Source: Timonella corticicola (lineage in GTDB: Bacteria > Actinomycetota > Actinomycetes > Actinomycetales > Cellulomonadaceae). Taken from it: a stretch of 64,000 bases of DNA. The DNA lies in contig NZ_JBHUOP010000005.1 of NCBI RefSeq assembly GCF_042683685.1, positions 124,001-188,000 of the forward strand, read 5' to 3'. Below, in pieces: positions 16,839 through 25,046 of the stretch; position 1 is the stretch's first letter, and each line of letters starts with the position of its first letter. The notes beneath the pieces were generated by a model. That model was not told where the DNA came from. It did no database searches and saw only the letters and a list, made by a program, of their open reading frames with translations. The position numbers were made by a program, and so were the translations under genes.

Positions 16839-16906
16839 TCGATGGGGCTAGAATTGTCCGGTACGTTGTTTATTCAGAGGTCTTCTGACACTTTTGACCC
16901 CATCGA
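16839..16906. repeat. Dispersed ~70-bp intergenic element, copy A
   Basis: TCGATGGGG at 16839-16847 and CCCCATCGA at 16898-16906 are perfect 9-base inverted ends. Inside are AATT shortly after the left end and TTTTG shortly before the right end, features shared with copies at 24859, 40579 and 54964. It lies between convergent rplQ and the ROK kinase. Confidence 0.75.
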
Positions 16907-16948
16907 CCTATGAAGCTGACGTTGGCATACCTGATGGGACGAGAAAGG

Positions 16949-17770
16949 TCAGTCCCACAGCTTGGCAGCGCCTGAGAGCGCAACCCGATTGGCCACGACC
17001 CGCACGGAGGGGCCGAACTGAGTGAGGGTCTCCAGAGCATGCGGCGTGAGATTATGGGCATTGCCGCCGCCGACAAACACGGCATCCCAACGGAAAACGG
17101 GGTAGAGGGCACGGACCACCTCAACCACTCGGAAACTCCACGCGTCGTCGCCGATCTGAAGCCGGACGTGTTCGCCGATGTACTGGTCGTAGGTCGTGCC
17201 TTCGATGAACTGTGCGTGTGAGAGTTCGAGGTGCGCCTGCAGTTGCCCGTCAAGGAAGTGGGAACTGCCGAGGCCGGTGCCGAAGGTCAGTGTTACCTCG
17301 AGTCCACTCCCGGTGATGAGTGCGGCTCCGTGCATTTCGGAGTCGTTGACCACGATTGCGGGTACTCCGAAGCGTTCTTTGAACCGAGGGGCGGCACGCA
17401 GGCCGTTCCACTGGCCTGCGATGCCTGGATCAACGGGCGTGTGAGGCCCTGCAGAACGAATGTAATGCGGTGTGTATACAACGACGCCACCTCGGATCAT
17501 CCCGGGCAGTCCGACGGACAGGCGAGCAATGGTGAATCCCGCAGTATTCGCTTGATCGAGGAGTGAACCCACCACATCCAGCCACTGGATGACCGGGAAC
17601 GGATAGGTGACCGGTATCCGATGCACGGCGCTGACGAGCGTTCCATCGACCGCGCACACGGCTGATTTGATGGAGCCACCGCCGCAGTCAACGGCGAGTG
17701 TGAGCGGTCCCAGGGGAGCCGTCTCTGCTGCTCTGTTTCGGGCGAAGGGGGTGGATGCGGTATTCGACAT
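16949..17770 (-). CDS. ROK-family sugar kinase, polyphosphate-glucokinase-like
   Basis: The 273-residue product has the ASKHA sugar-kinase layout: phosphate-1 motif LAVDCGGGSIKSAV (about residues 24-37), the PGMIRGGVV segment, the catalytic region IVVNDSEMHGAAL, phosphate-2 LTFGTGLGSSHF and the adenosine motif AVFVGGGNAHNL. The length and single-domain form resemble polyphosphate/ATP glucokinases of actinobacteria; a zinc-binding ROK cysteine cluster is not seen. The substrate cannot be fixed from sequence. It lies on the minus strand between rplQ and truA, which are often neighbours. Confidence 0.7.
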   Translation of the reverse strand: MSNTASTPFARNRAAETAPLGPLTLAVDCGGGSIKSAVCAVDGTLVSAVHRIPVTYPFPVIQWLDVVGSLLDQANTAGFTIARLSVGLPGMIRGGVVVYTPHYIRSAGPHTPVDPGIAGQWNGLRAAPRFKERFGVPAIVVNDSEMHGAALITGSGLEVTLTFGTGLGSSHFLDGQLQAHLELSHAQFIEGTTYDQYIGEHVRLQIGDDAWSFRVVEVVRALYPVFRWDAVFVGGGNAHNLTPHALETLTQFGPSVRVVANRVALSGAAKLWD

Positions 17771-17806
17771 TCCTCCATTCTAGGAACAGGTTGCGGGTCA
17801 CCTGCC

Positions 17807-18712
17807 ATGATGCGAGAGAATGTTTGGGTGATTCGGATCCGCATTGACCTCGCATACAACGGAACAGACTTTGTTGGTTGGGCCACGCAGCCCGGGCTGC
17901 GCAGTGTTCAAGGACTGCTTGAGGAGGCACTCGAACGGCTTGCGCGCGTGCCGTGCCGCGTGACGGTTGCGGGGCGTACCGATGCTGGAGTTCACGCCCG
18001 TGGTCAGGTGGTCCACGTGGATGTGCCGAAGGAGCGGTGGGCTGGATTCCCTGGGCGTTCAGATCGAACGCCGGGGGAGGCGCTGGTCCACAAACTGAAT
18101 GCGATTTTGCCCCGCGACATCGTGGTCTATGCGGCTGTACCTGCACCGGAGGGTTTCGATGCCCGGTTCAGTGCGCTCTATCGTCGGTACACCTACCGGA
18201 TTGCCGATTCAATTTCGTTGCGCGACCCGTTGACTGCGGACTACGTGTACTGGCAGCGGTATCCGCTTGATGTGGAGCGGATGCAGGAGGCTGTCGCTCC
18301 ACTGGTGGGGTTACGTGATTTTGCGGCGTTCTGTAAGCCTCGTCCCGGTGCCTCGACGATCAGGGAACTGAAGGAGTTCACGTGGACTCGGGTGGCTGAG
18401 GGGCCAGATGCGGGGCTGGTGTGTGCACGGATAGCCGCGGATGCCTTTTGCCACAACATGGTGCGGGCTCTCGTCGGCGCGAGTATCGATGTGGGACAAG
18501 GGCTGAAGGGCGTTGACTGGCCTGCGCGGGCCTTGGCCTCGAAGTCGCGAGTGAATTCCTCGGCTGTTGTCGCACCGAACGGACTGACTCTTGAGCACGT
18601 TGAGTATCCGCCGGATAGTGAACTTGCGGCTCGCGCCGATGCGATTCGAGCACGGCGTATGGATGAAGAGGCTCAGGACGTGCGGCTGCCGCAGCCTCCT
18701 GCGGCCACTTAG
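17807..18712 (+). CDS. truA: tRNA pseudouridine(38-40) synthase TruA
   Basis: TruA isomerises uridines 38-40 in the anticodon stem-loop. The catalytic aspartate is D59 in GRTDAGVHARGQVVH. The DLAYNGTDFVGWATQP start, RYTYRI, DFAAFCKPR and FCHNMVRALVGASIDVGQG segments match. Start choice is open: two ATGs at 17807/17810 lack a clear ribosome binding site and a GTG at 17828 would remove seven residues. About 301 residues, with a polar C-terminal extension after the domain. Confidence 0.95.
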   Translation: MMRENVWVIRIRIDLAYNGTDFVGWATQPGLRSVQGLLEEALERLARVPCRVTVAGRTDAGVHARGQVVHVDVPKERWAGFPGRSDRTPGEALVHKLNAILPRDIVVYAAVPAPEGFDARFSALYRRYTYRIADSISLRDPLTADYVYWQRYPLDVERMQEAVAPLVGLRDFAAFCKPRPGASTIRELKEFTWTRVAEGPDAGLVCARIAADAFCHNMVRALVGASIDVGQGLKGVDWPARALASKSRVNSSAVVAPNGLTLEHVEYPPDSELAARADAIRARRMDEEAQDVRLPQPPAAT

Positions 18713-18729
18713 AAACGCCCGTTCTCGTT

Positions 18730-18784
18730 GAGAGTGACCGATTTCGTACTCTCAGTCACTGAGAGTACGGAATCGGTCACTCTC
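18730..18784. repeat. 55-bp inverted repeat, copy 1
   Basis: Twenty-seven-base arms (18730-18756 and 18758-18784) pair around C18757 with one G-U. A related copy with weaker inner pairing is at 54157-54210, and similarity continues about 30 bases beyond the right arm (GTTTGCGAGTG shared). Confidence 0.85.
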
Positions 18785-18964
18785 AAACTGTTGGACTGTT
18801 TGCGAGTGTGTCTGCAGCTTCCTAGTCCTACTTGGTGGAGTGCCCGGAACGGGCCTCACCTGGGTTGGGACATCTAGGTGAGTCGCGTTGGTGTGTTGTC
18901 TGCTTGACGACGATTCAGTACGTTGACATGTCTTCGTTGCCTTGAGCAGGAAGTCGCTGGGCAA

Positions 18965-19011
18965 TTTTTCGTCCGATGCCCCAGAAAATTTCTGGGGCAT
19001 CGGACGAAAAA
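18965..19011. repeat. 47-base near-perfect palindrome
   Basis: Twenty-three-base arms (18965-18987 and 18989-19011) pair perfectly around A18988. Each arm begins or ends with a run of five T or A, so the structure would act as a terminator read from either side. Confidence 0.85.
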
Positions 19012-19309
19012 CAACCCATCGGCTTGTTGGCTGGGTTGAGCAGATGAGCCAGTTTGAGCTGGAGGGTGTGTGGCGCAGGTTGCTGCCGACTCGTCGGCAA
19101 TGGCCTGTCGCAGCGGATTTGTACCGCAGACTCCCACGTGAGAGTACATGGATCTTCACTCCCACGTAGTGAGAGTGTTGTTTTGAGGACTCGCACATGA
19201 GGCGGGGTAGGAGTAAGCGCGAGCGGGACTTTCCCCACTTGCGGTGGCAGGGGAGAAGATCACAGCCGTGATGTGATGAAAGCCGGGTTTCAAAGCCCGG
19301 TGCACCTCT

Positions 19310-19322
19310 TATCCTAGAGATA
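19310..19322 (+). promoter_or_regulatory. Candidate -10 box giving a leaderless trhO mRNA
   Basis: TATCCT at 19310-19315 ends six bases before the ATG at 19322, and no Shine-Dalgarno sequence is present. A transcript would start at or next to the start codon. Confidence 0.4.
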
Positions 19323-20218
19323 TGGCCGTTAACAAGATCATTCTTTTCTATGCCTTCGCCCCGGTTGCCGACCCGACTGCGGTGAAGTTGTGGCAGCGCG
19401 CGCTCGGTGAGCAGTGGAACCTGAAGGGCCGCGTCATCGTGTCCCCGCATGGAATCAACGCGACGCTCGGCGGAACCGTTGAGGACCTCAAGCGCTACGT
19501 GAAGGCTACCAAGCAGTACCCGGGCTTCGGCAAGATGGATGTGAAGTGGTCAGATGGCATGGGTGAGGACTTCCCGCGCCTATCGGTCAAGGAACGCCCT
19601 GAACTCGTGGCGTTTGGCGCGCCGGATGAGGTCACTGTGGATAAGCACGGTGTGGTCGGCGGCGGCACGCACCTCAAGCCAGAGGAAGTCAACAAACTCG
19701 TTGAGGAATACGGCGACGATGTCGTGTTCTTCGATGGACGTAACGCGTTTGAGGCTCAGATTGGGCGCTTCCAGGATGCGATCGTGCCGGACGTGCAGAC
19801 CACGCACGGGTTTATCCAGGACCTTGAATCAGGTAAGTACGACGACATCAAGAACAAGAAGATCATCTCGTACTGCACCGGTGGAATCCGCTGTGAGATC
19901 TTGTCGGTCTTGATGAAGAACCGTGGGTTCGAGGACGTCTACCAGATTGAGGGCGGAATCGTGCGCTACGGCGAGCAGTTCGGTTCCAAGGGCCTGTGGG
20001 ATGGGCCGCTGTATGTCTTCGACAAGCGCATGGTCGTGAACTTTGACGAGGAAACCACCACACTTGGCGAATGTTCGCAGTGCCAGGCAGCAACCTCCGA
20101 CTTCCACAACTGCGCCGACCCTGGTTGCAAGGTACTGCGCCTGTACTGCGAGAACTGCGTGGAAGTGGCCCGTACCCAGGTGTGTCCAGACTGTGTGGAG
20201 CGTCTTGCAACGGTCTGA
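19322..20218 (+). CDS. trhO: tRNA uridine(34) hydroxylase TrhO (rhodanese-domain)
   Basis: TrhO hydroxylates wobble uridine 34 to ho5U in an oxygen-dependent reaction. The 298-residue protein has the N-terminal acylphosphatase-like domain (LFYAFAPVADP to GTVEDLKRYV), a rhodanese domain with the active cysteine C185 in YCTGGIRCE, and a C-terminal cysteine-rich part (CSQCQ, CADPGCK, CENC, CPDC), probably metal-binding. The gene stands alone between truA and rplM. Confidence 0.92.
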   Translation: MAVNKIILFYAFAPVADPTAVKLWQRALGEQWNLKGRVIVSPHGINATLGGTVEDLKRYVKATKQYPGFGKMDVKWSDGMGEDFPRLSVKERPELVAFGAPDEVTVDKHGVVGGGTHLKPEEVNKLVEEYGDDVVFFDGRNAFEAQIGRFQDAIVPDVQTTHGFIQDLESGKYDDIKNKKIISYCTGGIRCEILSVLMKNRGFEDVYQIEGGIVRYGEQFGSKGLWDGPLYVFDKRMVVNFDEETTTLGECSQCQAATSDFHNCADPGCKVLRLYCENCVEVARTQVCPDCVERLATV

Positions 20219-20775
20219 GATCCGTGCTTTGTGGGTTCTCTGGTGGGTGTGCGGAGACGTTGATAGCACCGTCACATGGAAAGTGACCCATATCTAACTC
20301 GGAAACTTAAAAACCTGCGATATACTAGACGCTGATTGTTGTATGCCGTAGTGATAACTCACGGAACAGTGCGTGCAGCGACGACCGCTCTGAGAGCGAG
20401 TTGCCCAGCAGGGCGCAGGCGGTGCGAGAGCACCACGAGCCGGCGTCAGGTACTGCGGGAAGCTCCCCAGAGACACGGAATCGCTAGCCGCCGCTCACGT
20501 GGGTACCGCAAGGATCGACAGTAGATTTTCAGGTAAGCGCAGCAGGTAACATGCCGCGCACCTCAGATCCTGTCGTGCTTCAACCTGTGGATTACTCAGG
20601 AGCGTTAAACATGTGCGGAACCGCGTTGGTTCCATGCAGCTTCGACGACACACAAACACTCAAGATGCTCATGCTTAGCCGGTGCGCCCACTCGCCTGGT
20701 TCAAGAAGAGCTCGCTGACCTTTCTGAGTGCTGACAAAGCACCAGAGACGAATCGAATACGAAAAGGCTACGAAC
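20219..20775 (+). other. Long, probably structured leader of rplM-rpsI
   Basis: About 550 gene-free bases precede rplM. TATACT at 20321-20326 could be the -10 box of a promoter, leaving a leader near 440 bases. Local hairpins include GCCC-AGCA-GGGC (20403-20414) and GGTGC-GAGA-GCACC (20421-20434, a GNRA-type loop), and GGTAC near 20449 can pair with GTACC near 20507. The density of paired segments suggests a regulatory leader, but I do not recognise a known class. Confidence 0.45.
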
Positions 20776-21219
20776 GTGCGTACGTACACCCCGAAGCCAG
20801 GCGACATCCAACAGGACTGGTACGTCATTGACGCAACCGATGTTGTTCTTGGACGCCTCGCAAGCCACGTTGCTCAGTTGCTCCGTGGTAAGCACAAGGC
20901 CACCTTTGCTCCTCACGTGGACGGCGGCGACTTCGTCATCGTCATTAACGCTGAGAAGGTTGCACTCAGTGGGAACAAGCTGGAGCAGAAGAAGGCATAC
21001 CGCCACTCTGGCTACCCAGGCGGTCTGACTGCGACTCCATACTCTGAACTTCTTGAGAAGAACCCAGAGCGTGCAGTCCTGAAAGCTGTCAAGGGCATGC
21101 TCCCTAAGACCAAACTCGGCGCAGCACAGCTGGGCAAGCTCAAGGTTTACCGTGGCTCTGAGCACCCACACGCTGCACAGCAGCCGAAGACGTTCGAGAT
21201 CACCCAGATTGCTCAGTAA
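20776..21219 (+). CDS. rplM: 50S ribosomal protein L13
   Basis: The 147-residue L13 is an early 50S assembly protein. RTYTPKPGDIQQDWYVIDAT, DVVLGRLASHVAQLLRGKHK and YRHSGYPGGL identify it. The frame is open from 20728, but AAAAGG (20762-20767) spaced eight bases from the GTG at 20776 and the exact family length fix the start. rpsI follows in the same operon. Confidence 0.96.
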   Translation: MRTYTPKPGDIQQDWYVIDATDVVLGRLASHVAQLLRGKHKATFAPHVDGGDFVIVINAEKVALSGNKLEQKKAYRHSGYPGGLTATPYSELLEKNPERAVLKAVKGMLPKTKLGAAQLGKLKVYRGSEHPHAAQQPKTFEITQIAQ

Positions 21220-21262
21220 GTCTTCGGACTACTGAGATACAACAGGACGCGAGGACACACCA

Positions 21263-21751
21263 GTGGCCGAGACCACCGTCGACATTGACGTGCTGGAAGA
21301 AGAAATCCCCAGCAACTACACCTCTGAAACCGCAGCCCAGACCGGCCGTGGACAGAGCATCACCGCTCCAGGTCAAGGACTTGGACGCCGCAAGGAAGCA
21401 ATCGCGCGAGTACGCCTCGTCCCTGGCACCGGCCAGTGGAAGATCAACGGTCGTACCCTCGAGAACTACTTCCCAAACAAGGTTCACCAGCAGCTCGTGA
21501 ACTCCCCGTTCAAGACCGTTGACGTTGAAGGTCGCTTCGACGTCGTCGCTCGTATCAACGGTGGAGGCTCGTCCGGTCAGGCAGGTGCGCTCCGTCTCGG
21601 AATCGCACGTGCACTGAACGAGATCGACCGCGACGCAAACCGTGCAGCTCTCAAAAAGGCTGGCTTCCTTACCCGCGACCCACGTGTCGTTGAGCGTAAG
21701 AAGGCTGGTCTGAAGAAGGCACGCAAGGCTTCGCAGTTCTCGAAGCGCTGA
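21263..21751 (+). CDS. rpsI: 30S ribosomal protein S9
   Basis: S9 reaches the P-site tRNA with its C-terminal tail. GLGRRKEAIARVRLVPGTG starts the family sequence at about residue 39; NGGGSSGQAGALRLGIARAL and the final RKASQFSKR tail are typical. The first 38 residues are an acidic extension common in actinobacteria. GTG start. Confidence 0.97.
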   Translation: MAETTVDIDVLEEEIPSNYTSETAAQTGRGQSITAPGQGLGRRKEAIARVRLVPGTGQWKINGRTLENYFPNKVHQQLVNSPFKTVDVEGRFDVVARINGGGSSGQAGALRLGIARALNEIDRDANRAALKKAGFLTRDPRVVERKKAGLKKARKASQFSKR

Positions 21752-21765
21752 TATACAGCCCTTCA

Positions 21766-21803
21766 CGAAAGGCTCCGATGGCAATCGCCATCGGAGCCTT
21801 TCG
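21766..21803 (+). terminator. Terminator after rpsI
   Basis: Sixteen-base perfect arms (21766-21781 and 21788-21803) with a CAATCG loop, 14 bases after the stop. Confidence 0.9.
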
Positions 21804-21847
21804 CTGTTTAAGGCAGTTAGGCAACTAACCTTACTAATAGGAGTCTC

Positions 21848-23194
21848 ATGACCCGTCTCTTCGGCACCGATGGTGTGCGCGGCCTTGCAAACCGCGATGT
21901 CACCGCTGAGCTTGCGCTTGATCTCGCGGTTGGTGCAGCACACGTGCTGGCACTTCGCGGTGAGTTCAGTGGTGCACGTCCGCGCGCGATCGTTGGGCGT
22001 GACCCACGAGCGTCGGGTGAATTCCTATCCGCTGCGGTTAGTGCTGGACTTGCTTCCGCTGGAGTGGATGTCATCGACGTGGGGGTTCTGCCAACGCCAG
22101 CCGTTGCATACCTGACCGGTGAGATGGGCGCGGATTTGGGTGTCATGCTCTCCGCATCGCACAATCCAATGCAGGACAACGGCATCAAGTTCTTTGACCG
22201 GCACGGCTACAAGCTTGAAGATGACGTTGAGGATCAAATCGCCGCGCACATGGGCGAGGACTGGGCACGGCCGATTGGCTCCGAGGTTGGCCGTATCTCC
22301 ACAGACCTAGACGCCGTCAACAAGTATGTTGACCACCTTGTGAACTCAGTGCAGTATTCGCTTGAGGGACTACGCGTGGTCGTGGACTGCGCTCATGGCG
22401 CTGCCTCGACCGTTGGTCCCGAGGCGCTACGCCGAGCTGGCGCTGAGGTCATCGTGATCGGTGCACAGCCGGACGGCCTCAACATCAACGACGAGTATGG
22501 CGCCACCGCGCCGCGCCGTATGGCCGCCGCGACGGTTGGCCACATGGCTCACGCAGGAGTCTCGTTTGATGGGGATGCCGACCGTTGCATCGCCTCTGAC
22601 GAGGAAGGCATCGTTGTCGACGGCGACAAGATCATGGGCGTGCTCGCCATCGCACAGGCCGAGTACGGGAAACTGCGCAACAACACGCTCGTGACCACGG
22701 TCATGTCCAACCTGGGCCTCAAACTTGCGATGAATGCCCGCCGCATCAATACCGTTGAGACGGCAGTGGGCGATCGCTATGTGCTCGAGGAGATGCGTCG
22801 TGGCGGTTTCTCCGTCGGTGGCGAGCAGTCGGGCCATGTGCTGTTGACCGATTACTCGACCACAGGCGACGGTGTGCTCACGGCACTCCAGTTGCTCTCG
22901 CGGTTGGCGGAACGCCGAGTCAAGATGTCGGAACTCGTTTCAGACATCGAATCACTGCCGCAGACCATGATCAACGTGAGGAACGTGGACAAGACCAAGG
23001 CTCCCACCAACGAGGTCGTCCAGGACGCTGTACGCCAAGCGGAAACATACTTAGGCGAGACCGGACGCGTGCTACTGCGTGCATCGGGCACAGAGCCGCT
23101 CGTGCGTGTGATGGTAGAGGCGGCAACCCAGGAACAGGCCGACGAGGTGTGCCAGAAATTGGCTGCTGTCGTGCAGGAGGAACTAGCACTCTAG
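21848..23194 (+). CDS. glmM: Phosphoglucosamine mutase
   Basis: GlmM converts glucosamine-6-phosphate to glucosamine-1-phosphate for UDP-GlcNAc synthesis. The phosphoserine is S104 in MLSASHNPMQDNG. The metal loop FDGDADRC (about residues 239-246), GGEQSGHVLL and the phosphate-binding RASGTEPLVRVM end are present. 448 residues is standard. AGGAG precedes the ATG. It cooperates with GlmS, encoded about 3 kb downstream. Confidence 0.98.
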   Translation: MTRLFGTDGVRGLANRDVTAELALDLAVGAAHVLALRGEFSGARPRAIVGRDPRASGEFLSAAVSAGLASAGVDVIDVGVLPTPAVAYLTGEMGADLGVMLSASHNPMQDNGIKFFDRHGYKLEDDVEDQIAAHMGEDWARPIGSEVGRISTDLDAVNKYVDHLVNSVQYSLEGLRVVVDCAHGAASTVGPEALRRAGAEVIVIGAQPDGLNINDEYGATAPRRMAAATVGHMAHAGVSFDGDADRCIASDEEGIVVDGDKIMGVLAIAQAEYGKLRNNTLVTTVMSNLGLKLAMNARRINTVETAVGDRYVLEEMRRGGFSVGGEQSGHVLLTDYSTTGDGVLTALQLLSRLAERRVKMSELVSDIESLPQTMINVRNVDKTKAPTNEVVQDAVRQAETYLGETGRVLLRASGTEPLVRVMVEAATQEQADEVCQKLAAVVQEELAL

Positions 23195-23260
23195 TTCCTA
23201 TCGGGTGATCATCCATCACTCGCGCGAGTCATGGCACCTTGGTCGTGTCGTACAAAGGCT

Positions 23261-23313
23261 ACGGGCCTGCCCCGCGTGCTCAACTGAGCATCCGAACCGT
23301 GGGGTAGGCCCGT
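23261..23313 (+). terminator. Probable terminator after glmM
   Basis: Thirteen-base arms (23261-23273 and 23301-23313, one G-U) enclose a 27-base loop and are followed by TTT. Confidence 0.6.
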
Positions 23314-23429
23314 TTCTGCGTTGCGGTGCACGGGTAAAACATGGCGGACCTGTAGAGAGTTCGCGTGAATGCTTCCGCATGGGGATGAATCTGGGCCGAA
23401 GTATTTGTTCACTGTGGGAACATTGATGT

Positions 23430-24086
23430 GTGGAAAACACGGAACTTCGCGCGCATGTCCAGACTCTGCTCGACCAGAATCCCGAGGGGGTTCTCCCGCT
23501 TATCCAAGCTGGCGATCCGGTGCTTCGAGTGGGAACACAGCAGTATGACGGACAACTCGGTGATCTGTTGCCAGACTTGCTGCACGCGATGCACCTGACC
23601 ATGTTGGACGCACCCGGAGTGGGCGTTGCGGCCCCGCAGGTGAACGTTCCACTCGCCATCGCCGTGATGTGGGACCCCGGAACCGACGACCCCGACGACC
23701 CCGATGACACTCGTGAGCGAGTCCCGTTCGAGTATCGTGTGGTCATCAACCCCCGTTACGAGCCTGTGGGAGATGAGAAGGTCAGCTACTTTGAGGGCTG
23801 TCTCAGCGTCAACGGATACCAGGCTGTGGTTGCCCGGTATCGAACTGTCCGATTCACTGGAATCGATGAGCACGGCGATTCGTTCGACGAGGTTTTGACC
23901 GGTTGGCCCGCCCGTATCGCGCAGCATGAGACTGATCACCTGAACGGCACGCTGTACATCGACAAGGCCGACATCCGCTCGCTCACAACCACCGAGAACC
24001 TGATCGCCTACTGGGCGTTTGACTGCGAGCCACACGCCGCCGGGGGAATCCTTGGTTTTGAGGTTGCTCAGAAACCGCAGGTGTAG
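23430..24086 (+). CDS. def: Peptide deformylase
   Basis: The metalloenzyme removes the formyl group from nascent N-terminal methionine. All three motifs are present: GVGVAAPQ (residues 63-70), EGCLS with metal ligand C124, and QHETDH with H166, E167 and H170. The 218-residue enzyme is longer than usual; between the first two motifs it has an acidic insertion, DPGTDDPDDPDDTRE (82-96). GTG start. The next gene begins four bases after its stop. Confidence 0.95.
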   Translation: MENTELRAHVQTLLDQNPEGVLPLIQAGDPVLRVGTQQYDGQLGDLLPDLLHAMHLTMLDAPGVGVAAPQVNVPLAIAVMWDPGTDDPDDPDDTRERVPFEYRVVINPRYEPVGDEKVSYFEGCLSVNGYQAVVARYRTVRFTGIDEHGDSFDEVLTGWPARIAQHETDHLNGTLYIDKADIRSLTTTENLIAYWAFDCEPHAAGGILGFEVAQKPQV

Positions 24087-24089
24087 CAC

Positions 24090-24818
24090 GTGTGGGAATG
24101 GTTGTCAGCGGCGAATGACGCCCTGTTGAGTTTTGCCACCTCGTTTGAGGGAACCCCGTGGCTCTTCGTGGTCATGTGGCTGTTCATCGCTCTCGATGGG
24201 ATCTGCCCGATCTTTCCGAGCGAGAGCCTGGTGATCGGGGTTGTCGCGCTGTCGGTGAGCGTGGGGCAACCAAACATCTGGATCGTGTTCGCCGTGGCGA
24301 TAGCCGGTGCGATCTGCGGTGATCTGACCGCCTATTCGATCGGGCGGGCACTGGGGCGTCGTCACTATGCGGTGTTCGAACGACCGAGGGTTGCCAAGGT
24401 CATCGAGTGGGCGCAGCGCATGGTTGCGCGGCGTCCCGCCCCCGTGATCATTTCAGCGCGCTATATTCCGGTTGGCCGCGTGGTCGTGAACTTCACTGCC
24501 GGCAAGATGCGGTTTCCGCGGCGCGCTTTTGGGATTCTCGTGACTATCGCTGCGGTGACCTGGTCCGCCTATTCGAGCATGATTGGCATTGGTGCCGGTC
24601 ATTGGCTGGAGGGCCACCCGTTGATCGCTGTTGTCGCGGGTGTGGCAGGTGGTGTGCTGCTCGGCATGATCGTGGATCGTGTGATTCGCTGGTACCTTGA
24701 CTTCAACCAGAAAAAGGGTCGGGAACTGTCTGAAGGCCTCGAACAACTTGACGCCGTCACGGGCAAGCAGCCAGCGATCCGGACCGAGATCCGCGAGCAG
24801 TATCACCGCTCCGAGTAG
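24090..24818 (+). CDS. DedA-family membrane protein
   Basis: The 242-residue product has the SNARE-associated (DedA/VTT) layout: a re-entrant segment with FIALDGICPIFPSESLVIGV, the glycine-rich AGAICGDLTAYSIGRALGRR, and the ISARYIPVGRVVVNFTAGKM motif with its conserved arginines, then two further membrane helices. Family members are implicated in lipid carrier recycling across the membrane. It follows def closely, so the two may be cotranscribed. The tail is polar and cytoplasmic. Confidence 0.85.
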   Translation: MWEWLSAANDALLSFATSFEGTPWLFVVMWLFIALDGICPIFPSESLVIGVVALSVSVGQPNIWIVFAVAIAGAICGDLTAYSIGRALGRRHYAVFERPRVAKVIEWAQRMVARRPAPVIISARYIPVGRVVVNFTAGKMRFPRRAFGILVTIAAVTWSAYSSMIGIGAGHWLEGHPLIAVVAGVAGGVLLGMIVDRVIRWYLDFNQKKGRELSEGLEQLDAVTGKQPAIRTEIREQYHRSE

Positions 24819-24858
24819 TCGGCTTCCTCCCACTCAGAGGGGTGGTATCCGTCTCACC

Positions 24859-24927
24859 TCGACGGGGCCAAATTATGCCGAGTCCCCGTAGAGTAACAGT
24901 GCAGCCGGACCAAAATAGCCCCATCGA
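24859..24927. repeat. Dispersed ~70-bp intergenic element, copy B
   Basis: TCGACGGGG (24859-24867) and CCCCATCGA (24919-24927) form the ends, with AATT after the left end and CAAAA before the right. It lies between the convergent DedA gene and coaA. Confidence 0.75.
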
Positions 24928-25046
24928 GATGCTGTGAAGGCTTGCGGTGAGCTGAGGGGATGAGGGAAGCCTGTGCTCGTTGCTGTGTCAGGGGATAGGG
25001 AAGCGAAACCACCACTGGAGTGGCGGATAGCTGTGCGGGCGGGAAA

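Larger units (their letters stand above)
18713..19309. other. Repeat-rich gene-free region between truA and trhO
   Basis: About 600 bases carry no credible gene, although frames are open on the minus strand because of the repeats. It holds a 55-base inverted repeat (18730-18784), a 47-base near-palindrome (18965-19011), the motif CTCGTCGGCAAT (19090-19101), a direct repeat ACTCCCACGT (near 19132 and 19159) and a CCGGG/CCCGG hairpin near 19283-19300. Confidence 0.7.

Noticed and set aside
18752..19450. 232-codon minus-strand frame across the truA-trhO gap
   Set aside because: It is created by the repeats and the antisense of trhO; it has no conserved domain features.
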